From Nitrospinae bacterium RIFCSPLOWO2_12_39_16 (lineage in GTDB: Bacteria; Nitrospinota; Nitrospinia; UBA9942), in contig MHDO01000057.1 in NCBI GenBank assembly GCA_001805005.1, positions 837-11,202 on the forward strand: a DNA stretch of 10,366 nt, written 5' to 3'. The position numbers and the translations under genes were made by a program. Below the pieces are notes generated by a model. The model was not told the origin of the DNA. It saw only the letters and a program-made list of their open reading frames with translations, and made no database searches. Positions 1 through 6,092 of this stretch are shown piece by piece. How positions within the stretch are numbered: position 1 is the stretch's first letter; each line of letters begins with the position of its first letter.

Positions 1-1
1 A

Positions 2-1054
2 ACTGCAAATACTACACCTGCAAAATTAGGTTATTACATGCCTGCTGAATGGGAGAGGCATGATGCTATATGGCTCTCATGGCCCCATGACCCCATAACC
101 TTCCCTGACAGGGTTGAAAAGGTGGAGAAGACCTATGTTGAGATAATACATGCCATACTGGATAGCGAAGATGTGAATCTTTTCGTAAGAGATGATGCAA
201 TGAAGAAAAGGGCTGAAAGACTTTTTAAAAAAAGCGGGGTAAATCCAGACAGTATTATATTTCATAAATACGATTATACTGATATATGGTTCAGGGATTA
301 TGGCCCAATCTTCTTGATAAATAAAAATAGCGGAAGACTTGCAATGACCCATTGGATATTCAATGCATGGGGCGGGAAATATGAAACGCTGATGAAAGAT
401 ACAAATATCCCTGAATTCATGAATGAGAGGATGAGTCTCCCATGTTTTAAGCCCGGCATTGTTCTTGAGGGCGGCTCAATAGATGTGAATGGAAGAGGGA
501 CTTTGCTTACAACAGAGCAGTGTCTCCTTAATAAAAACAGGAACCCAAATCTCACTAAAAGTGTGATAGAGGATTATCTGAAGGAGTATCTCGGAGTATC
601 ACAGATTATATGGCTAAAGAATGGTATAGAGGGGGATGATACAGATGGTCATATTGACGACATAGCAAGGTTCGTGAATCCTGAAACTGTCCTCTGTGTC
701 TATGAAGAAGACAAGAATGATGAGAACCACCCTATACTCCATGAGAATTATGAAATACTCCTAAACTCAAAGAATAACGAAGGAAACAGGTTAAATGTCA
801 TTAAATTGCCCACGCCAGGATATATTGAGGACGAAGAAGGCAGGCTGCCGGCAAGCTATGCAAACTTTTACATAGGAAATAAAGCAGTGTTGGTTCCCAT
901 CTTTGGTCATAAGAATGATAAACGGGCTTTGGAGATTATCCAGAGACAGTTCCAGAATCGCAAGGTTATAGGAATAGACTCTTCAAACCTCGTCTATGGG
1001 CTTGGAACCATTCACTGCATAAGCCAGCAGCAGCCAAGCAGAACAAAAACCTAA
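2..1054 (+). CDS. aguA: Agmatine deiminase (agmatine iminohydrolase), 5'-partial
   Basis: Hydrolyses agmatine to N-carbamoylputrescine and ammonia, a cytosolic step of the arginine-decarboxylase route to putrescine. Counting from the ATG at 38, the protein shows the porphyromonas-type peptidylarginine deiminase / AguA motifs in order: MPAEWERHDA at 1-10, WFRDYGP at 84-90, EGGSIDVNGRGT at 144-155, TTEQCLLNKNRN at 158-169, DDTDGHIDDIARF at 200-212 with the catalytic His205, and GLGTIHCISQQ at 321-331 with the nucleophile Cys327. The ATG at 38 is probably not the start: the 12 codons before it are open and read TANTTPAKLGYY, matching the usual lead into the family's xYxMPAEW motif. The true start is therefore upstream of the window. 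The C-terminus is complete. The usual partner, N-carbamoylputrescine amidase (aguB), is not downstream and could lie upstream. Family assignment is very secure; agmatine as substrate follows from the family. Confidence 0.95.
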   Translation, partial: TANTTPAKLGYYMPAEWERHDAIWLSWPHDPITFPDRVEKVEKTYVEIIHAILDSEDVNLFVRDDAMKKRAERLFKKSGVNPDSIIFHKYDYTDIWFRDYGPIFLINKNSGRLAMTHWIFNAWGGKYETLMKDTNIPEFMNERMSLPCFKPGIVLEGGSIDVNGRGTLLTTEQCLLNKNRNPNLTKSVIEDYLKEYLGVSQIIWLKNGIEGDDTDGHIDDIARFVNPETVLCVYEEDKNDENHPILHENYEILLNSKNNEGNRLNVIKLPTPGYIEDEEGRLPASYANFYIGNKAVLVPIFGHKNDKRALEIIQRQFQNRKVIGIDSSNLVYGLGTIHCISQQQPSRTKT

Positions 1055-1059
1055 TAAAA

Positions 1060-1220
1060 CCACAGAGACACTGAGGCACAGAGGGGGCAGAGAAAGACAA
1101 AAAACAAAGACACTGAAGACACAGATAAATTATGATTGGCACAGAAAAAATCATAACTAATCAGTGTTCATCTGTGTCAAAAAATTTAGTTTTTTCCTCC
1201 GTGTCTCCGTGCCTCTGTGG
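1060..1220. repeat. Nested intergenic inverted repeat with octad-phased arms
   Basis: A 161-base imperfect inverted repeat starts 6 bases after the deiminase stop. Outer arms are 1060-1084 and 1196-1220 (21 of 25 positions complementary). Each arm is built of three 8-base units: CACAGAGA, CACTGAGG, CACAGAGG on the left and CCTCCGTG, TCTCCGTG, CCTCTGTG on the right. Inner arms are 1118-1126 with 1170-1178 (GACACAGAT/ATCTGTGTC, perfect) and 1131-1137 with 1149-1155 (TATGATT/AATCATA, perfect) around an 11-base loop. The left arm recurs with one mismatch at 9498-9521. It encodes no protein; minus-strand open frames across it are artefacts of the repeat. The T-rich right flank could also help terminate the deiminase transcript. 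Confidence 0.85.
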
Positions 1221-1248
1221 TAAATTTCTATAATTTCTAATTGTTCGG

Positions 1249-1276
1249 TTGAAAAAAAATATCTTTCTGTTACAAT
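1249..1276 (+). promoter_or_regulatory. Putative sigma-70-type promoter of the helicase gene
   Basis: TTGAAA at 1249-1254 and TACAAT at 1271-1276 are separated by 16 bases. A start about 7 bases after the -10 box would fall near 1283, only a few bases before the helicase ATG at 1286. No Shine-Dalgarno is visible in front of that ATG, so the transcript may be leaderless. This is inferred from consensus similarity only, in an AT-rich stretch where chance matches are common. Confidence 0.45.
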
Positions 1277-1285
1277 AAATCAACG

Positions 1286-3451
1286 ATGCAAATCTACAAT
1301 GAATTAAATCCCCAGCAGAGAGATGCTGTTGAGCATATAGAAGGTCCCCTCCTGATATTAGCAGGTGCAGGGTCAGGAAAGACAAAGGTTATTACCTACC
1401 GTATTTCCCATCTGATTAAAAAAGGCCACGCATCCCCTGAAAATATCCTTGCCCTAACATTCACCAACAAGGCAGCAGATGAAATGAGGAATAGGGTAGA
1501 GAAGATTATCGGTTTAAACGGTTTAAACAGGGCAAGCGGTTGCTGGATAAGCACATTCCACTCTGCCTGTGTCCGGATACTCCGCAGGGATATTGATAAA
1601 CTTGGATTCGGGAGAGATTTTGTTATCTACGATGCCAATGACAGCCTTTCATTATTAAAAGGATGTATGAAGGAGCTCAATATATCCGATGACCTCTATC
1701 CACCAAAATCAATAGCTGGGAGGATTAGTAATTTAAAAAATGAGCTTATAGAAAAGATACAGAATCCTGAAGACGGATTACAGGAGATTATAAATACTGT
1801 TTATACCTTTTACCAGAGGAGATTGAAGGAGAATAATGCACTTGACTTTGATGACCTCCTTATGAAGACAGTGTTACTATTTGAGAACGTGCCCGATGTT
1901 CTTAAAAATTATAAAGAGCGTTTCAAGTATCTGATGGTTGATGAATATCAGGATACAAATCATGCCCAATACAGACTTGTCCAGATTTTATCATCAGGAC
2001 ACAGAAATATATGTGTCGTGGGTGATGACGACCAGTGCATCTATCAGTGGAGGGGTGCCACCATAAGGAATATTATGGAGTTTGAGAGGGATTATCCTGA
2101 TGTGAAGGTGGTAAAGCTTGAAGAGAACTACCGCTCCACCCAGAATATTTTAGATGCCGCATGGGCTGTTGTCAGCAGAAATCTTTATAGAAAAGAAAAG
2201 AAGCTTTGGACTAAAAAGAGCGGCGGTGGAAAGATATTTTACCATCGCGCCTCAAATGAAATTGATGAGGCGGATTTTATTACATCAAAGATAAAAGAAC
2301 TTTGCCGGGAGAGCAGAATTTCATATAGTGATGTTGCTATATTTTACAGGACAAATGCCCAGTCAAGGGTTTTAGAAGACTCTCTCAGGAGGGAGGGGAT
2401 ATCATACAAAATCTACGGCGGATTAAAATTTTTTGAAAGAAAAGAAGTAAAGGATATACTATGTTATCTCAAAATCGTTATAAATCCCAATGATTCCATC
2501 AGCTTGAAAAGGATAATCAATGTCCCTGTGCGGGGGATAGGGAATGCAACTGTTGATAAGATTGAACAATATGCAAAATCAAAAGGGGTTAATCTTATAG
2601 AAGCTATTAAGGAATTAAGGGGTCAAGGGGTCAAGGGGTCAAGGGGTCAGGGGATAGAGGCATTTTATAATATTTTAAAAAAGCTTGAGGCATTTGTCAC
2701 GACTGAAAGTGCTTCAGAGGTTATTAAAAAGACACTTGAGATAAGCGGCTATCTGGAGGCACTGAAGAATGAGAAGACTGATGAGGCGGAGGATAGGATA
2801 GAAAACTTAAAAGAGTTAATCAGTGCTGCAGAGGAGTATGAAGAGCGGACGGCGGATAAGAGTATTGCAGGATTCCTTGACCAGGCGGCACTTGTTTCGG
2901 ATGCCGATACCATCTCTGACACGAGTGGTTCTGTGTCGCTGATGACACTCCATATATCAAAAGGATTGGAGTTTCCTGCTGTTTTTATAGCAGGTATGGA
3001 GGGGCGTATATTTCCGCATATAAAATCCATAGACAGCGAGAAGGAGATGGAAGAGGAGAGGAGGCTCTGTTATGTAGGCATAACAAGGGCAAAAGAGAGG
3101 CTCTTTCTTACAAATGCAGAGAGCAGGAGAATATATGGGCAGGAGATGTCCAATCCCCCTTCTGAGTTTATAGAGGATATTCCAAGAGAGTTGATAAATA
3201 CAGTTGACAGTCAGCAGTCAACAGTCAGCAGTCAAGAAAATAAAAAAGCTGACTATGCTGGACTGCGGACTGCCGACTCACGACTATTGACTGCTTATTC
3301 TGTTGGTTCAAAGGTTATACATCCACAGTTCGGCAATGGAATTATTTTACAGAAGGAAGGTCTGGGAGAGAACTTAAAACTTACAATCTTTTTCAGAAAT
3401 GCAGGCAAGAAGAAAATTGCCATGAAACATACACATTTAAAGTCTATATGA
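1286..3451 (+). CDS. pcrA: UvrD/PcrA-type ATP-dependent 3'-5' DNA helicase
   Basis: Superfamily 1A helicase that unwinds DNA in nucleotide-excision and mismatch repair and removes recombinase filaments. All motifs are present in the 721-residue protein: Q motif LNPQQRDAV (7-15), Walker A AGAGSGKT (26-33), Ia ALTFTNKAADEM (56-67), Ib TFHS (90-93), Walker B VDEYQDTN (218-225), III VVGDDDQCIYQWRGA (244-258), IV NYRS (281-284), V LMTLHISKGLEFPAVFI (552-568) and VI RRLCYVGITRAKE (592-604). The C-terminal segment 673-721 (VGSKVIHPQFGNGII...) is the Tudor-like domain typical of PcrA/UvrD. Length is normal. Two repeat elements are translated in frame: residues 445-456 in the 2B region and about 640-671 in the linker before the Tudor-like domain. 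A 9-base duplication at 1511-1528 gives GLNGLN (76-81). The ATG at 1286 is chosen because it places the Q motif correctly, although no ribosome-binding site is visible. PcrA versus UvrD naming is a convention here. Confidence 0.96.
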   Translation: MQIYNELNPQQRDAVEHIEGPLLILAGAGSGKTKVITYRISHLIKKGHASPENILALTFTNKAADEMRNRVEKIIGLNGLNRASGCWISTFHSACVRILRRDIDKLGFGRDFVIYDANDSLSLLKGCMKELNISDDLYPPKSIAGRISNLKNELIEKIQNPEDGLQEIINTVYTFYQRRLKENNALDFDDLLMKTVLLFENVPDVLKNYKERFKYLMVDEYQDTNHAQYRLVQILSSGHRNICVVGDDDQCIYQWRGATIRNIMEFERDYPDVKVVKLEENYRSTQNILDAAWAVVSRNLYRKEKKLWTKKSGGGKIFYHRASNEIDEADFITSKIKELCRESRISYSDVAIFYRTNAQSRVLEDSLRREGISYKIYGGLKFFERKEVKDILCYLKIVINPNDSISLKRIINVPVRGIGNATVDKIEQYAKSKGVNLIEAIKELRGQGVKGSRGQGIEAFYNILKKLEAFVTTESASEVIKKTLEISGYLEALKNEKTDEAEDRIENLKELISAAEEYEERTADKSIAGFLDQAALVSDADTISDTSGSVSLMTLHISKGLEFPAVFIAGMEGRIFPHIKSIDSEKEMEEERRLCYVGITRAKERLFLTNAESRRIYGQEMSNPPSEFIEDIPRELINTVDSQQSTVSSQENKKADYAGLRTADSRLLTAYSVGSKVIHPQFGNGIILQKEGLGENLKLTIFFRNAGKKKIAMKHTHLKSI
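2617..2653 (+). repeat. In-frame tandem octamer repeat inside the helicase gene
   Basis: Four perfect tandem copies of AAGGGGTC occupy 2617-2648, followed by a partial fifth (AGGGG). Since 8 is not a multiple of 3, the copies are read in successive frames and give RGQGVKGSRGQG at residues 445-456. The surrounding helicase sequence is well conserved on both sides (INVPVRGIG before, ISGYLEAL after), so the repeat sits in a tolerant loop of the 2B subdomain. No facing complementary arm is seen here. Confidence 0.9.
3201..3295 (+). repeat. Heptad-phased inverted repeat inside the helicase gene
   Basis: The left arm 3201-3235 consists of five consecutive 7-base units: CAGTTGA, CAGTCAG, CAGTCAA, CAGTCAG, CAGTCAA. 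The right arm 3261-3295 has five units beginning GACT: GACTGCG, GACTGCC, GACTCAC, GACTATT, GACTGCT. The arms are reverse-complementary in character; the best stem is 3213-3226 with 3282-3295 (13 of 14 pairs). The 25 bases between the arms are AT-richer. The whole element is open in the helicase frame and encodes the low-complexity linker at residues about 640-671, just before the Tudor-like domain. Confidence 0.85.
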
Positions 3452-3502
3452 GTAAAGACTGTCTTGTTGTCATTTCTGTCTTCATTATTCTGTTTTATCC
3501 TG

Positions 3503-3531
3503 TTGATTTAAAAATAAGATGTGATTATAAT
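3503..3531 (+). promoter_or_regulatory. Putative sigma-70-type promoter of the kinase operon
   Basis: TTGATT at 3503-3508 and a perfect TATAAT at 3526-3531 are separated by 17 bases, the ideal spacing. The predicted start near 3538 would leave a leader of about 22 bases before the kinase ATG at 3560. That leader is AT-rich and contains no Shine-Dalgarno. A second TATAAT at 3544-3549 has no good -35 partner that I can see. The 108-base gap 3452-3559 holds nothing else recognisable. Confidence 0.6.
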
Positions 3532-3559
3532 ACGCTGATTATTTATAATTTTATTTAAT

Positions 3560-6025
3560 ATGTTAAAGAATATACCTCTTAAAATCAGGATGATGCTTTA
3601 TTCCACTATAATGGTCATAGTGGTTGTTTTTGCACTTGCATCAATTCTCCTCTATAACCATCATAATGATATGTGGTCGGAGTTTAAGTTGAGGGGAGAT
3701 TCCATTACAGAAGAAGTAGCCCACGATTTAAAAATACCTGTAATGATTGAAGACAAAGACTCTATTGAAAAGGTGGTAAAAGGTGGCTTGATGCTTAAGG
3801 ATGTTATTTCAATCAAGGTCTTCAATAAGGAAAATGTCTTCCTCGTCAATATGGGGGACGCTGAAATTGTTCCTGAAGAACTGTGGTATTCAGTTCAGCA
3901 TCCCATAAAAATAGAGGCGGGAGAATTGATGCCATGGTCTATTGAAAGTGTTAAAAAGGGAGTTTCAGAGAATATAGGTAAGGTTGAGATAATATTTAGT
4001 ACTCAACGGCTTAATAATAATGTAAGGAGAATGATTTATATTGTTATAATCTTCACAATTGTTGTAATCATCTTTAGATTGATAAGCGACTATATCTTTA
4101 CAACGGCAATTACAAAACCGATAGCAAGCCTGGTAAAGGCAACAGAGTCGGTTGCAGACGGCGACCTCTTCCACACGATAGATGTTTCATCCACCAATGA
4201 AGTTGGAAAACTTACATCTTCTTTTAACAGGATGATTGTTGCATTAAAGGACAGAGACGAAGAAATTTTATTCCAGCATCAGAAATTGCAGAAAAATTAT
4301 CAGAAGCTGGAGGATTCTCATAAGGAATTGGATGCAGCTTATAGGTCACTCACTGATACTACAAGGGAATTGGAAGGATATAAGAGGGAATTGGAGGAGA
4401 AGGTAAAGGAGAGGACAAAGGAATTAAATGAAATACACTTAAAACTCCAGAATTCTTATATTAAATTAAAAGAGGTTGACAGACTTAAATCAGAATTCCT
4501 TGCAAATATGAGCCATGAACTCAGGACCCCATTAAATTCTATCATTGGGTTTTCAATGGTTATATTAAAAGGAATAGATGGGCCTATAACAGAACTGCAG
4601 AGGACAGACCTTGCCGCCATACATCAGAGCGGACAGCATCTTCTTGCAATTATAAATGATATACTTGACCTCTCAAAGATTGAATCAGGAAAGATGGAAC
4701 TGGCAAAGGAGGTCATAGACATCGGCAGGATAGCGGAAGATGTGATAGCCACAGGAAGTGCACTGATAAGGGGTAAACCTATAAATCTTCTGATGGAGCT
4801 TGGTGAAAGCCTCCCCTTGGTTTATGCAGATAAGACAAGGATAAGACAGGTAATGCTCAATATGATCAGCAATGCAATAAAGTTTACGGATAATGGAGAG
4901 ATAAAATTGATGATTAAAAAGATAAGATACAGCAAAATGGGTTTTATAGAAGATAACAGAAGTAGCTATTGTCCGAAGAGGATGATACATGGAGATGGAG
5001 ATTTTATGCTGCTCTCAATTAAGGATTCAGGCATTGGCATAAAGAAGGACGATATGCCTAAGGTATTTGAGGAGTTCCGCCAGATAGATTCATCATCAGT
5101 CAGGAAAGAGGGGGGGACTGGGCTGGGGATGGCAATAAGCAGAAAATTTATTGAGCTCCACGAAGGAGAGATATGGGTTGAGAGCAGGCTTGGCAACGGC
5201 TCAATATTTCATTTTATTATACCTTTAGGTGAGGCTGTTATTTGTGAATGGAAAGGAAAGGCTGAAAAGGAGATAACCATGACAGACAAGAGTGAGAGGG
5301 TTGTAATGGTTATTGATGATGAGGCAAATTCTATAATCCTTTTCAGCAAGATATTGGAAAGAGAGGGTTATAAAGTTATTGGCATTCAATCTCCTGTGAA
5401 GGCAGTTGAGCAGGTAATTGAGCTGATGCCTGATATTATTATACTTGATGTAATAATGCCTGGGATTGATGGATGGGAGATAATCCAGAGATTAAAATCA
5501 AATCCACAGACGAAGGGGATTCCTGTTATATTCTGTAGTATAATGGCTGATAAGAAGAGGGGCTTTAGTCTCGGCGCATCAGAATATCTTGTAAAACCTG
5601 TGCGTGATGAAGACCTAATACGGGCATTGAATAGACTTAACGGCACTATAAAAAATATTCTGGTGATAGACGATAATCCAAGAGATGCAGAGCTTGTGGG
5701 GAGATTTTTAACTAATCGTGGGTATAATATAAAGCTTGCATACAGCGGGATGGAGGGTATAAATCAGATAAAGAAATATAATCCGGGGATGATAATAGTT
5801 GACCTTATGATGCCTGATATAGATGGATTTGCAGTTATAGAGGAGGTAAAGAGGGACCCTATTACAAAGGATATACCTATAATTGTAATATCGGCAAAGG
5901 ATATTACAGCAGATGATAAAAAAAGGATGAATGGTTATATAGAGGGGCTTATAAGTAAAGGGTTTTTGAGTGAGGAGGAACTTATAGGGCAGGTGATGAA
6001 TGCATTTAAAAAAAGCAAGGGGTGA
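3560..6025 (+). CDS. Membrane hybrid histidine kinase: sensor-HAMP-kinase-REC-REC
   Basis: Inner-membrane sensor kinase of 821 residues that should autophosphorylate on His and pass phosphate to Asp of receivers. Order: TM1 about 12-32; short periplasmic domain about 33-157, resembling CHASE8-type sensors (tentative); TM2 about 158-180; HAMP about 181-232; coiled coil about 233-308; HisKA with FLANMSHELRTPLN, phospho-His319; HATPase with N-box N434/N438, G1 DSGIGI 489-494, F-box FEEFRQID 503-510 and G2 GGTGLG 518-523; REC1 with D586/D587, phospho-Asp D630, S660 and K679; REC2 with D704/D705, phospho-Asp D748, S778 and K800. All key residues are present, so the protein looks active. An insert at about 456-482 containing SYCP lies between N- and G1-boxes. 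No output domain follows the receivers. The ATG at 3560 lacks a Shine-Dalgarno. It is first of three co-directional signalling genes; its kinase core is a paralogue of the next gene's. The input signal is unknown. Confidence 0.93.
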   Translation: MLKNIPLKIRMMLYSTIMVIVVVFALASILLYNHHNDMWSEFKLRGDSITEEVAHDLKIPVMIEDKDSIEKVVKGGLMLKDVISIKVFNKENVFLVNMGDAEIVPEELWYSVQHPIKIEAGELMPWSIESVKKGVSENIGKVEIIFSTQRLNNNVRRMIYIVIIFTIVVIIFRLISDYIFTTAITKPIASLVKATESVADGDLFHTIDVSSTNEVGKLTSSFNRMIVALKDRDEEILFQHQKLQKNYQKLEDSHKELDAAYRSLTDTTRELEGYKRELEEKVKERTKELNEIHLKLQNSYIKLKEVDRLKSEFLANMSHELRTPLNSIIGFSMVILKGIDGPITELQRTDLAAIHQSGQHLLAIINDILDLSKIESGKMELAKEVIDIGRIAEDVIATGSALIRGKPINLLMELGESLPLVYADKTRIRQVMLNMISNAIKFTDNGEIKLMIKKIRYSKMGFIEDNRSSYCPKRMIHGDGDFMLLSIKDSGIGIKKDDMPKVFEEFRQIDSSSVRKEGGTGLGMAISRKFIELHEGEIWVESRLGNGSIFHFIIPLGEAVICEWKGKAEKEITMTDKSERVVMVIDDEANSIILFSKILEREGYKVIGIQSPVKAVEQVIELMPDIIILDVIMPGIDGWEIIQRLKSNPQTKGIPVIFCSIMADKKRGFSLGASEYLVKPVRDEDLIRALNRLNGTIKNILVIDDNPRDAELVGRFLTNRGYNIKLAYSGMEGINQIKKYNPGMIIVDLMMPDIDGFAVIEEVKRDPITKDIPIIVISAKDITADDKKRMNGYIEGLISKGFLSEEELIGQVMNAFKKSKG
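5267..5281 (+). promoter_or_regulatory. Internal ribosome-binding site and ATG at the kinase/receiver junction
   Basis: AAGGAG at 5267-5272 lies 6 bases before an in-frame ATG at 5279-5281 (Met574). This Met is exactly at the boundary between the kinase domain, which ends near residue 556, and the first receiver, whose first strand begins near residue 580. Translation from here would give a soluble double-receiver protein of 248 residues. The signal is better than the one at the gene's own start, which has none. It may be a working internal start or a relic of a formerly separate gene. Confidence 0.45.
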
Positions 6026-6048
6026 GGATTGAGGAGTCATCACCTTTA

Positions 6049-6061
6049 ACATAAGTTATGT
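6049..6061. other. Short palindrome in the gap between kinase genes 1 and 2
   Basis: ACATAA-G-TTATGT is a perfect 6-base inverted repeat around one central base, in the 67-base gap 6026-6092. It could be an operator or chance; it is too short and AT-rich for a terminator and has no T-run. Nothing else in the gap is recognisable except purine-rich sequence leading into the next gene's ribosome-binding site. Confidence 0.25.
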
Positions 6062-6092
6062 GTGGAGAAAGGAGTCACGGTGAGGGGGGCAG

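Noticed and set aside
1060..1220. Insertion sequence or transposon
   Set aside because: No transposase gene or clear target-site duplication; kept as a non-coding inverted repeat only.
966..1385. Minus-strand open frames over the gap 1055-1285 encoding peptides such as RHGDTEEKTKF
   Set aside because: They are translations of the CACAGAG inverted repeat and of flanking gene ends, with no homology or ribosome-binding site; spurious.
2617..3295. Possible CRISPR-like array
   Set aside because: Units are 7-8 bases and directly adjacent, with no spacers, and lie inside a helicase gene.
5945..5970. Second receiver of kinase 1 has Lys-Gly instead of the usual Lys-Pro
   Set aside because: The stretch from SAKDIT to SKGFLSEEEL is the common form of C-terminal receivers in hybrid kinases, so it is not an anomaly; Asp, Ser and Lys are all present.
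3661..6052. Several minus-strand open frames of 60-114 codons within the kinase genes
   Set aside because: All overlap genes with complete conserved domains on the + strand and have no recognisable motifs; shadows.
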